Assembly: GCA_013400975.1 (NCBI GenBank)
Contig: WBMZ01010269.1
Location: 148,646 to 212,645 of the forward strand
Reading direction: 5' to 3'
Source of the DNA: Atrichornis clamosus
Taxonomy: Eukaryota > Chordata > Aves > Passeriformes > Menuridae
DNA: 64,000 nt
Shown: in pieces, positions 12,140 to 24,256 of the stretch
How the letters are laid out: every line of letters starts with the position of its first letter
How positions within the stretch are numbered: the first letter of the stretch is position 1
Made by a program: the position numbers and the translations under genes
Notes under the pieces: generated by a model
The model's database searches: none
Told to the model about the DNA's origin: nothing
What the model saw: the letters and a program-made list of their open reading frames with translations, nothing else

Positions 12140-13859
12140 GTTCAAAGCTGGTGTGAACCTCCCCGACAGTGATGGCAGAACTGAACAGCTGCATGGTGAA
12201 TTGATGGAGGGGACCTACCTGGAGCATGGTGGGGTATGCAGGAGCACATGAGGCTCAACAGTGAGGTACAACTCCCAGAGCTGGAAGTTAGTGATGGAAG
12301 CAGAATGAAGCCCCCATAATCCAAAAGGCAATAGTTAATGATATTCTATGCCAATTATATACCCACAAGTCTGTGGGCCCAGATGGATTGCACCCAAGAG
12401 TAATGAAAGCGTTAGCAAAAGAGCTTGTCAAATCACTTTCAATCATTTATCAGCAGTTCTGTTTAACTGGAGAAGCCCCAGTTGACTGGTAGTTAGCAAA
12501 AGTAGCACCCAACCTCAAGAAGGGTTGGAAGGGATGATCTTGGGAGGTTGTAGGCCTGTCAGCCTGACCTTGGTACCAGGGAAAGTCATGGAGCCATCAT
12601 GAGTGCCATTACACAGCACGTGCAGGACAACCAGGGGATCAGGCCCAGCCAGTGTGGGTTTATGAAAGGCAGGTCCTGCACGAACAACCTGATCTCCTTC
12701 TATGGCAAGGTGACTTGCTTAGCAGATGAGGGACAAGCTGTGATTGTTGAATATCTAGACTTCAGTAAAGGCTTTTACACTATCTTCCACAGCATTCTCC
12801 TGGGGAAACTGGGGTTTTTCATGTCTTGGGCAGGTGTACTTTTCACTGGGTTAGACACTGGTTGGATGGCTGGGCTCAGAGAGTGGTAGAGGATGAAACT
12901 AAATCCAGTTGACAGCCAGTCACTAGTGGTGTTCCCTCAGGCTCGGTGTTGGGATTGCTCCTGTTTAATATATTTACCAATGATTTGGAGGAGGGGATTT
13001 AATGCATTCTCAATAAGTTCATGAATGACACCAAATTAGATGGGAGTGTTGATTTGCTGGAGGATAGGAAGGCTCTGCAGAGAGATCTTGACAGGCTGGA
13101 TCAATGGGCTGAGGACAACTGCATGAGATTCAAAAAGCAAAGTGCTGGGTCCTGCACTTGTGTTGCAACAATTCCATACTTCGATATAGCCTTGGGGAAA
13201 AGTGGCTTGTGGGTGCTGGTTTACAGCTGGCTCTATGTGAGCCAGCTGTGTGCCCAGGTGGCGAAGAAGGCCAATGAAATCTTGTTCTGTATCAAGAATA
13301 GTGATTCCAGCAGGACTAGAGAAGCGATTTATCCCCTTTACTCAGCACTGGAGTCCTGTATTCAATTCTGGACCTCTCACAACAAGAAGGACACTGAGGT
13401 TCTGAAGGGTGTTCAGGGAAGGACAACGGAGCTGGGGAAGGGTCTAGAGCACAAGTCCTATGAGTGGCTGAGGGAGCTGGTGTTGTTTAGCCTGGAGAAA
13501 AGGAGGCTCAGTGGGACCTCGTTGCTCTCTAAATCTACCCGAATGAAGGCTGTAGCCAGGTGAGGTTCAGTCTCTTCTGTTATGTCTCAAGTGAAAGGAT
13601 GAGAGGAAATGGCCTTCAGTCGTGCCTGGGGAGGCTCAGATTAGGTGTTAGAAAAAGATTTACACTGCAGGAGTAGTTAGGCATTGGAATAAGTTTCCCA
13701 GGGAGGCGGTGAAGTCACTGTCTCTGGAAGTGTTCAAGAGGTGTCTGGATGTGGCACTTGGGGTTATGGTTTATAGGTGATTAGGTTGGTGCTAGGTTAA
13801 TGGTTGGACTAGATGATTTTGAAAGTTTCTTCCAACCTTGATGATTCTGTGATTCTGTG
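12140..13859 (+). mobile_element. CR1 LINE, sense, 5'-truncated, with dead reverse transcriptase
   Basis: This is the largest sense CR1. Nucleotide landmarks are TCTGTGGGCCCAGATGG near 12370, GGGAAAGTCATGGAG near 12579, the reverse-transcriptase body, CCTGGAGAAAAGGAGGCTC near 13491 and two ATTCTGTG octamers ending at 13859. Frames at 12599-12889 and 13021-13563 are remnants of one reverse transcriptase, now split by frameshifts and stops. DFSKGFYTIFHSIL replaces the usual DFSKAFDTVSHSIL, so the first catalytic Asp is Tyr. FMNDTKLDG replaces FADDTKLGG, so the second site is damaged as well. The copy cannot be active. The start is approximate because similarity fades upstream of about 12350. 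Confidence 0.93.
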
Positions 13860-16762
13860 CAGAGGGGTACTGGAGGGCCAGAAATGCTCCTCTTCTGCAC
13901 GATAGAGTTGGGGTAGCCATCTTCTGGCTACATAAGCATATTTTATTGTCCTGGTGGGCAGTTTTGCTCCAGAGGGAGGAAGTCCTGCGAGTTATTTTCC
14001 AAGGCTCTGTAGATCACATTTATTTCTTGCACACTCTCTTCTGTTTATCTCCCCATTCTGATTTAATTATTGATGGTCTGGCCACAGTTCTTCATATTGC
14101 TTTATTTTTGCCTCAATTTGTAGTAATTTCTTATCAAAATTAATCTTTCCACAATGTAGAAATATTCACAAAGTAGAAATATGAATATCTGAAACAAGGA
14201 CATCTCAAGCACATAACCTAAAAGCTACTGTAAATTTGTCTATAAAAATTACAGTGAAATCATTTGTGTTACTAGTAAAATGCCAGAGAAAGACACAGCT
14301 GTTTCACAGCTAACAAAAAAGAAAAGCTTGCTAACTAAAGGTGATGCTACTGGCTCAGCAATAGAATTTCATTCATTGCCCTAGTTCATATTAACTTATA
14401 ATTTTATGTTTATTTTAAAGAGCTGTATTAGGACCAATAAATGCTGACTCCATTTGCATCTCAGTGTTTGGCTATGCCAAAAAATATAAATTCTGTTTCT
14501 CACCTCACTTGTTACTGTCCTCCTTTTCCAAACAAACCCACGCTTTAGGACAGCAGTCTTGCTGTGCCTTTGGGTCCTGCTGTCAGCATAAGCAGTGGGA
14601 CACCTCCAGGAGAACGTGCCCAGAAGGGAGAACATTCTCCTGTACCTGGCTGGTTTCCCAGGAGGTTGTCTCACACCACCTGTACAGTTACATTTAATCC
14701 ATAATATTATATTTACTCTCTTTCTATCTTTTTTTTTTAATCTAACACTAAAAAGACAAAGAAGAAAATGAATTTACGTGAAATGTTTCATTGCAGAGAT
14801 TAACCAAAAATCCAAAAGAAAGTGCAAAACAGTAAGTGTTACACAGCTTTGTTTCTTTTAACAAGGGGTCTGCAGAAAATACTTGTATTTAGGAAATCAA
14901 GATACTTACCGTCTTTTAAAAAAAGTCTAGAGTTTACAGTGAAAATACCACAGACCCTTTTAAAACAGCTCCAAGTACATGGCTGTAGATACTGAGGTGT
15001 TTTCTGCACCCAGTATAAAGTCCTAGCTCAAGCAGTGTGAAACCTTGATCCCATTGGAACCTAAAGGGGATTGAAGAATTTGCCTCATTGAACAAACTTA
15101 ATGCTGTATTCTTAAAACTTCAAGCTTCAAGAAATGCTTTTTTAAAATCTTGAAATAATCTCTGGTACAGGAGAGGTATCTCATAATAACTTGGGGCACC
15201 TGCATTATAGCTCTTGAGTGAGCAGTAGGAAAAAAAAAAAAACTCACAAGAGAGGAAGATTGATACAGAATAACCTCAGAGTTTTCTGCCAGAATGCCTG
15301 CAATCATTATCATCTTGCAATCTGAAAGCTGTCAGGAAAAACTCATATAAACTGAACGGAAAAGGCAGAAAACTTTTAGTGTGCCAGGGCTCTAATCATA
15401 ATGAAAAATGACACCTGAACCTTATCATGACAGTGAGTGGGAGTCACATAATAAGACACTATTTCCTCAAAGGCACATGGTATGGGGCTTCTCCTTTATA
15501 ATCTGATAGAGTAAATTCAATAAAAACATGCCATGGATTTGTAACGCTGTTCCCTTCAAAATGGATATCTTGTTTTGTTGTGTTTTCATACTTGGATACA
15601 AGTTCTCCTTGATTATGTGGCAGAAACAGCTCTCATGTTTAATGTCTGGACAGGGAAAAATAAATATTTTCATTTCAGATTGAATGTATATCTGCAGCTA
15701 TATTTTCAAGAGGGAACAGCAATGGTTAGGCATTTATTCCTTGTATTTAGTCACTTGGAGAACTGTTCCAGTTTTCAAATAAAATGAGCACTTCATTAAC
15801 AGTGAGTTCATTGGGATTTACAGATCCCAGCAACTTTGAAAATATCCTGTACTTACAAGAAATCACCCTAGAAATTTTGTGTTTTGCATCAAACTGTGAC
15901 TTTTTGAAATGCAGAGTTATGAGGCTAGGGCTTGTGAAAAATTAAGCCAGTGCAAGACTTCTGACTTCTAACATTTTGAATAACTTAATGTGTAATATGG
16001 AAATAACATCCGTTTTGGCTGATGAGTAATAACTGAAAGTATCAAGCAATAAGTCTAGTTTACTTGTCAAGGAAAATGAACAAGATGTAGTTAAAATTGT
16101 TGATACTGATCTCAGACCAGTAGGTATATTTTTCTGAAGAAAACATTTTTATTTTATCCTGCTGCAAAAGGGTAAAAAATTTTGTCCTTGAGACCTCTCA
16201 GTTATGGAGGCCTAGAAGTTGTATTTAAACAGGCAATAACAACGTGTGTTTGAAAACCACTGATTGTCTCATATGCACTGCCATGCAATATATTTGGCCT
16301 GCTGGAAAAAAAAAAAAGAGGTTATTTTGTTCACTTCTTTTGAGAAAAAGGCTGTCTCTGACAATCAGAGAGTCCATGTTTTCTAAATACCAACATGGCT
16401 TACCTGAGATCTGTGGAACTGACCACAAGTACAAGAGGAGAAGTCACTGTTGCAATTCTCACTGAGGCTGACTTTATTTTACAATGTAAAATATCATTAC
16501 TGAACATAGTTTCCGACTGAGGTTCAAGGGTAATGCCAAGTTTTGTCCTCCTAATGATGTGGGATCAAAGATATCATTAACTTTACATGCTATGCCTTGG
16601 TAAGGAAGTGTGGCAGCCTTGGTGCAGCCACAGATAGAGGATGTCATACCTGCTGCTATTAATATGGAGAACCTGCAACCAGAGATGACCTTGTGAAGTC
16701 ACTGTGCTTAGTATTGTTAGTTGTTTGCATCACAGTATATAGTTGTACAATCTGTGATGCCA

Positions 16763-16827
16763 GTGCTCTGGGCACTGTGCAAACAGAAAATAACAAGATG
16801 ATGCCTGGAAAATTTGCAGTCTAGCTG
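16763..16827 (+). repeat. Probable ancient amniote interspersed-repeat fragment
   Basis: The stretch containing GGCACTGTGCAAACAGAAAA, GATGCCTGGAAAATTTG and GCAGTCTAGCTG resembles a repeat I remember as common in turtle and crocodilian genomes (a GCGCTGTACAAACACA ... GTCCCTGCCCC ... GAGCTTACAATCTAA pattern). The match is degenerate and from memory, so the family name is left open. Confidence 0.45.
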
Positions 16828-18944
16828 ATTGCAAAGCCACTTGGACAATGGGTGGACAGATGCCATCAGCTGCAGAGGCAGTGAAAGTTTCTGCCAGTTC
16901 CTCAAAGCGCTTCAGTCTGCCAACTTCTGTCACCTCCATTTCACCCTGGCTGAGTTTAAGCCAGCTGGCTTTCCTCCAGGTCCTTTTTCACATCAGGTGT
17001 TTAGGCAGCAGAGAATGCCTTTCTCTGAGGTCAGTGAAGAAATGTAGAATATTCTTGTTCACAAGGATGACAGTGTATATGAGACTATCTCAGTGTTTTT
17101 CAAATACATGATGTTATTCCTTGGTTATATGCAAATTATAGGCCTCCACAACTGAGTGCCCTCAAGAAAGAAATTAAATTACTCCAAACAAACATCTGGG
17201 AATTCTTTCAAAGGATTCAGAATGGTTCACAAGGTTCAGAAATTTGCTTCTCTATAGATCAGCAGGAGTGCTAGTGTTCATAGATTCCTTATGTTAGCAT
17301 ATGGCAAAAATCCATTAATAATTTTGGGAAATACATTAGTCACAAATTTTGCCCTTTACATTTGTGAAGTTTTTGAATTTGTTTGCTATCTAGAAAGGTT
17401 TTCTGGTAAAGCAGCCTCTTCTTCTGTAAGACATCCTCAAATAACTAATTGTAAATATTCCTAAAATACAGTTCATGGCCTGCTGAACCCTGATCCTGCA
17501 AACACTTGCTCACATTCTTCTTGTGATTAATTCCATTAAAATCAAAGAAACTTTTACATGTGGTTGTAAAGTTAAGCCCAGGCGTAAGTGTCTGTAGGAT
17601 GCAGGTTTAGGTTGTTCCATAACTCTTGATATTCTATGCGCTATGTAGTCTCTCATTGTTAAATGAGACGCAGACACTCAGAACCAGTGCAAAGTAAGGA
17701 GTTTTCAGTCCCAGGATATTACCTCTGTTCCTGAATTCGAGAGGTACAGAATGCGTCCTTGCAAGTCTGAGGTTCGGGTTCTTTGAGTACATAATCCAGA
17801 TTTGCTGGTAGTGATCCAACTTGAAATTAGCTGTGGAACACAGTTAAATGCAAAGCAAAGGTCATTGAATCAAATTAATTTAAGAAGCAGAGTTAATATT
17901 CATCAACTTTTTAAATGACTTCTTAATCGCTACAGACCCTTCTGTGCTGTGAACTTTATAATGGGGAAAAATACTGATAAGCAAAGAGTTCTTAGGCTTT
18001 GTAGGATGTAGCCATCCATAGTTATAACAGAAAATGTTTACTGGAGCTGAGCAGATTTTTTGCAGAAAATAAACCTGAAATTTGAAAAACTTACCTGGCT
18101 CACTGGAGAGAGAAGCAGAATCTAGGAATAGCTGTTGACTGGCATATTCAATAATTTAGTTAGCTGTATTTATCTACTATACATCTGGTACACGACAGCT
18201 ATGGATAAATATGGATCCAACAAATAAATTGCATTTGGCATTTGGTTCTACAACGTCACTTGCTATTATTCCTCTGTCTCTCTCATTTTCAACATTGCAA
18301 GCAGAAAGGCATCATAAAAAGCTCCATTAGTTGTGTACCTATGTGTGCATGTGTGCATCTAAATACAGTCACTAGTGACTAAAAAGTTTACTCTTTCATG
18401 TGTGCTGGAGATTTCCATACTGTAATTTTAGTTCAGAGAAGTAATATTTAAATATTCACAAAACTATACCTCTGAACCACTGAAAAGAAAAGATTCCTGT
18501 TTTTCCATCAGGATATTGAGCACATATTTCTACGCTTGGAATTTTTTTGCTATGTGTGGTACTTGGTCCTTTATGCTTTGAATGCAGAAAGTTAATTTGG
18601 AGTTATTTAGAGAAGGATTTTACTAGTTAGGATTTTTATCCCTCTCTGAGAACTGTATAGCTGAATTCACACTATCAAAGAAAGAGCTGGAAGGATACAA
18701 AAAATATTCCTAATAAAATGTTTTAAAACTCTCTAAAATATTTATACAAGAGAGTTTTGGATTTTTTTTTGCCAAATAACACGTACTTGTACAGGGTTTA
18801 GGAGAATACTGGTGTTTGTTTGGGAGGATGTGAGCTTGTAATTTCGTCACACAGGAATAATGTGTTTCTGATTTATGTAGATTAAAAGTGTTTATATGAT
18901 AGCTATCATAGCCCTAAATTTAAATCTATGTTTACACTAACATG

Positions 18945-18958
18945 CACACACACACACA
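18945..18958. repeat. (CA)7 dinucleotide repeat
   Basis: A short uninterrupted CA run in the 28 kb SMOC2 intron. Confidence 0.95.
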
Positions 18959-20757
18959 GAGCTCCTCCTATGCCCCTCAACTCACACTCCTATGAAAGGA
19001 TCATAAACAGGTTCTACTTGCAAATATATTCCGTATATATTCTCAATAGTTTTCTCATGTTTTGAGATGAACCAAACCCATTCTGTGAGCTGTATCCCAT
19101 CGCTTCTGTTTGCAATTGCTATGATGCACCTTAGAGAAAGATATTACAGATTTATTTAGCCTCATTCAAGTTGACTGTACTATGCAGATATAAGAAAACA
19201 GTGATGTTGCTATGAAAAATTTAAAATTCGTTGTGTCATTGTATTAAGAATTAAAAAAAAAACATATTATGCCAATACTTCCAATAGTTGATATCATTCA
19301 AATGATTATAAAGATAAATTCTTGAAAGTAGCTTTATAATTGTATATTTGGCAGTTACTTGGTCTAAAGAAGATTTAAATTTTATTTAATCTCTAAAACT
19401 GTGGTTCAAATTCTGCTTTTAATTTATTGCTTTGAATTGAAAACAATCTCACTGTAAGGAGTTCTGTTGGGGTTTTAAATGGTACAAAGAAAACCGATAA
19501 CTAGGATAAGATACCTACCAATCCCTACAGTGAGCTCAATAAAAAGAAGTCTTATATTAGTATTTTTATTGCTTTTTATTTCACAGGAGGGAAGAAATAA
19601 GTGAGATTCTGTAGCAAGAGTTGTTGGAAGGTTTCAGTGTCAGTATTTCAATCCAGATGTCTCTTGTGAATACTAACATTCGGGGGAGGGATGCTGGGAC
19701 CTGAAGTGAAGATGTCACGTCCTCCACTGTGCAAATATGTGAGTGGAGATTAATTCCTCTGCCACTGCTCTCCTGGTCCGGAGCAAGACTGCTCAAACCC
19801 CAGACTGGTGGGACTGCAGGACATGAGGTTGGGCTGACACCGTCTGTGTGCGCCACCGTGCCAAGATGAGTTGAGGCTCTCAGCTCCTTCCACACGTGAC
19901 AGAGACCAGCTTGTGCAGGCATGAGTCTGGGCTGGGGGTGAGATGTGATGAATGAGCTTTTTATATTTCCCTGTCAGTGAGACTTAGCACGGGTTTTGAA
20001 CTATTCCCCTACCAGAAGTAGGATGAACTGCTCTGATCATCCTGCTTTTCCTGTAGGCACATGTATGTGCCTGCCTTTTTTGCCTAGAGCTTGTTGTGTG
20101 ACACATTCCTCCGAGGGAGAAGAGTTACTCTGTTCTGTGTTGGTGAGCTCAACAGCCTCAGGCAATGTTGGGTTCACTGCATGTATGAGGTATCCTTGAG
20201 CATATCCACACTCTCCATTTATCAATGATTTCCATACGTTTAAAGCTACTGGGTGGTTGGTTACCATGTTCAGCACTGGAAATGACCACATTTTTCAGCC
20301 CTTTGTCTCTGCTCTGCACACTTATCTTTCAGATTGCTCATGCAGACCTATTAACAAATTGGAGTGTACTTAAGCACGAGACAAAATTTAATTTTACAGC
20401 CCTTATAACTGTGTGTCAACATCTTTTGTCTTAGAAAATCAGGAAAATTGCTTCTGAGAAAATGTGGTTGATGCATCTTATGCCTCTTATGTATGTATAT
20501 CAAAGGAGTACTTACTTTATGCAATATGAGCTTTTTTACCCCTGGCAAGTCAGAATATTTAGTTAATTAGGAGCTTTTAGTAAATATCTCCCTTCCTCCT
20601 TAGTAGTTTAGCTAGATCCAAGTTTTCCTATCGGCTTTGTGCAAAGCATAGTTCAGCATAATTAGAGCACCAGCTGGGCTGTAGAGGTTGGGGTCATCTA
20701 AACTTCATAAACAGCACCTACAGGGAGTTCATGCTCTAGGTGTCATTGACATTACCA

Positions 20758-20781
20758 TATCCATGACCAAAGTCATGGATA
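20758..20781. repeat. Short perfect hairpin, 10-base arms
   Basis: TATCCATGAC and GTCATGGATA flank a CAAA loop. It lies in the 28 kb SMOC2 intron with no recognisable repeat family around it. Confidence 0.85.
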
Positions 20782-23700
20782 AAAATAATTCATATTAGAT
20801 AGACAATCCTAATGTCAAGTTTTTAAAGGAAATATGATTCTCTCACTGAACTTATTCTAGTTCCTACTGAATCAAAGTAAGATTTTTTCTATAAAAATAC
20901 TTTGTTCTCAGAATTCTTGAATTTTACTAATTTTTCCATGAAACTTTGATGCTTTCCAATTGCAAGTTGGGCTAAGTTATTTTTTTTGCAAACACTAAAA
21001 TGCCAATCTGTTATGAGATGTTTGAAATCATGTTTTTTGTTTCGACTGCCCACTATCTTCAACACAATGACGATTTTGTCCTTTGCTGCTTGTTCCTTCG
21101 TCTTGATTAAAAAAATGAAGGCAAACAGAGGCACAGCATCTGTGTCTCACGTCTACAAGTCCATTTCATGAATTCTATGAGCTGTCCCAGATTTATATGT
21201 AGCATTTTGTTCACTAGGTGCAATTTTCAATAGGAAAAGTTTAATCCAATAGGGATTACAAAAAAAGTCACTTACTTGATGTTCCTATAAAAAATTAATT
21301 TCTTGAGACAGGTATTTTGACCCCTGTATTAATAGGGTGCACAGTTTTCTTGGAGCCAACCTCATGGTTCCAGACATGCATCACATAGTGTTACTGCAAA
21401 CTTGGCAATTGAATTGAGGAAATAGATTAATGTGCAGTGCAGTGGCTGGACATGTAAGGTTCAGGAATTGGACTTTAATTTATGGTTCCCTTTCTGGCTT
21501 GGTAAAAAAGAAGGCACACTGCTGTGGTGCTGGCATTTCCGATGTTTAGAAAAACAGGACTTGCTGTTCATCGTGAGTTGTTTTTACTTTTGAAGTTCAT
21601 TAATTTCCCTGACATAGGCAGGTGGCTTGGTTAAACTAGGGTTATTTGGGAAAGCAGGATTCTTCTGGGAGAGTGAAAACTGTGTAGTTTATTCTACAGT
21701 GAAACCTTGTTTTGTCAAATTCCTTAGCTGCTTGAGATTTAAGCTTGGAGACTTAGCTAAGCGTTTGAGTGAATGCTTTGTTGTTGCTAGCTCTCGTTCA
21801 TATCTGGCTGTGGGGCATCTTGCAGACAGGCTTCACTTGATAGTCACTTCGTGTGGAAGGCGGCGAGGGAAGGAGGAATGTGAACAGATATACACTGCTC
21901 TGATTCTTTACAATCTGCCAAGGAAAGTTGCCCTGGGAAGCAGAAATCAGAAAACTCTGGTTTAATATGAAAGGAGAGGCATGCATTTCTTATCAAAAAA
22001 CTAAACTGAATGAATCTATTAAACCTGGACTCCTCATTCAGAATCGAATGTTGCTGTCTGGAGACTGGAGTGGTAAAAAAAAAGCCTGATTAGCCCCACT
22101 GGATCTTACTCTAACTGTAATGATACAGGTGATAAACAGAAGGTGGGCTCATTGTGGGATACAGTGAATGTCTTGATGATGAAGTTTTTCTGTCTTCTAC
22201 AACGAATTTCAGAAGTTGTTCAACTGTGCAGAAAGAGAAGCGAATCTTATGTGCCTTATATCTTAGATGGATCTCATAGGTTGGCCTGTTTCCAGTCCTA
22301 ACATTGAGGAAGGAATACATTTTTTTTTAAAAGTACTTCTTTACGAATGAATTTTGTATTAAGATATTAAGGATTGTATTAAGGATTCATACCCTGTGCA
22401 CAGGCTCAAGACAAGTTTCCTCTCACAGATTTGTTTTCTCTTTCAGATGTTTAGTTTCAGCACTTTCCCTTAGTAATATTTGTAATTTGGAGACAGGTAG
22501 GAATTAATTGGGTTAATTTTCTTGTAACAAACCCAAAATTTGTACTCCTTTCTTCAACAGCAGAAGACTAATTACCCAAGCCCAAGTTTCCTTGTTAGTG
22601 ATTTATCTCTGTTTACAGATAAAGCAGAACACTGTAATACAGGACAGATAAAGTGAGGACATTCTATACTCATTATATTTTCAGTAGAGTCAGCAGATAA
22701 ATGCCTGTCATAAAAGAAGAGTAATTTATTCTTAAAATGTGCTTTGATAGCTAGGCATTTATAATCTTTTTCATTGTTTCCTGGTAACCATTTCCAAACA
22801 TATCAATGACATTAATGGAATCTCTCAAATACTTGAAAGATGAAAAGTGATCATTTTCATGGAGAAAAACCAGAAAAGAGATTAACTAAAGGTCACTAGA
22901 AAATATCTGTAAAATTTGAATTTGGAAGTCCCATCCTTTCCCCTTGTCTTGATAGATGTTTCTACCTTTAAACATCCATTAAATTCATAGATCATATTGA
23001 TTCCGTGCCATCAGAATAACCCAAGATACGCTTGATATTACAGACAAGCCTAGGTGCTTTACTAAGTTGAGTCTTTGAGCATAAAGTTTGGTGATGTTTT
23101 TGAAGGTATTGTGTGAGAATGCCGAGTTCCCTTTCTATTAAAAACTTAGACAATTGAAAGAAATCTTTCTCATGAAAATAAAAAAAGTGAGAGAAATGAA
23201 TTTTGTACTCTGTGTTGTGAATGGAAATAAAACTGTCATTTGAGATACAACCACTGAAGCACCCTATGCTTTTTGTCGCCCTTATAAATAATCTCTTCTT
23301 TTTTTTTTTCACTGTTTACCATCTGAATGTTTGATTCCCTCCAACTGCCCTATTTTTTCCACTCTGCTCTGAATTCAACTTTGTCCCATGGGAAGTTGTA
23401 TTGTCTACGCTTTTTATGTCTCCTAAGTGAAACACTTATATTGAATAGTAAAGAAGCTAAATACTCAGTTTTAAATAGAATGTATTTAAATTTAGAAAAT
23501 AAAATCCAACAGACTCAATCAGTTTCTATATCAAACAGGCTTCTCTTCTGTATTTGCAGTGCTGAAAAAAATTTTAAGCCGTGGCTTATAGTATAGAAGA
23601 ATGATAAAATGCTGTTTAAGCATCAGCTCACACAGCTGTGTTGTTTGGTAAGGCAAAAAGCCTCCAGACCAAAACATGCAAGGCAAAAACCCCTTTTTCT

Positions 23701-24027
23701 GATAATTTGAATCTTCACTGTGTAAAGTGCAGTGGCCTTTATCCAGCAAAGCACTGATGCTCATGTTTTTCTTTAAGCTCATGAATTATTCTGATCTAGT
23801 GAGAGCACTCTGTTGACACACTTGTCAGGCTTTTTGGAAGATGCTAGTTGCATTTCTGTGTGCCATACAGGATTAAGCCCTGATTTAAAGAACATTCTGT
23901 TCAGTTCTGATACTATTGTTATCCTTCTGAAGAAAATGTTTTAATGTAGCAATAGGAGTGGTTTCTGACACTCTCTTTGTTCTGAGAGTTTGTTCACAAC
24001 AAAAGGAACCCTTCTGTGGACACACAA

Positions 24028-24256
24028 TAGCTTGATGATTAGAGTACTCAGCTGAAGAGGAAAGAACTTAGGTTCAAATTCTTGATCCAAACCAGACAGA
24101 GCAGGGAATTGAACCTAACTCTCTAGTGTCAGAGATTAGGGTATTCCGCTGGGATAACAGCAAGCCAGGTTTCAACTCCCTGCTCTGTCTGGTTTGGATC
24201 AGGGACTTGAACCTCAGTCTCCTCCATCTCAGCTGCGTGCCCTCATCACCAAGCTA
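24028..24256. repeat. Palindromic tRNA-like interspersed element
   Basis: Two 80-base arms, 24028-24107 and 24177-24256, are reverse complements at about 80% identity by my hand alignment with no gaps; the inner 24 bases of each arm match perfectly. The 69-base spacer repeats the theme. GATTAGGGTATTCCGCTG (from about 24133) resembles GATTAGAGTACTCAGCTG in the left arm, and a GGTTTCAAC follows it. The arms carry promoter-like boxes of a tRNA type: TAGCTTGATGATTAGAG resembles an A box and GGTTCAAATTC (24071-24081) a B box. The other arm carries the same boxes on the minus strand (GGTTCAAGTCC). It looks like two copies of a self-complementary unit of about 110 bases in opposite orientation. I recall similar GGTTCAAGTCCCTGCTC repeats in turtles and crocodilians, so this may be an old remnant. 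Transposon class is not established. Confidence 0.7.
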
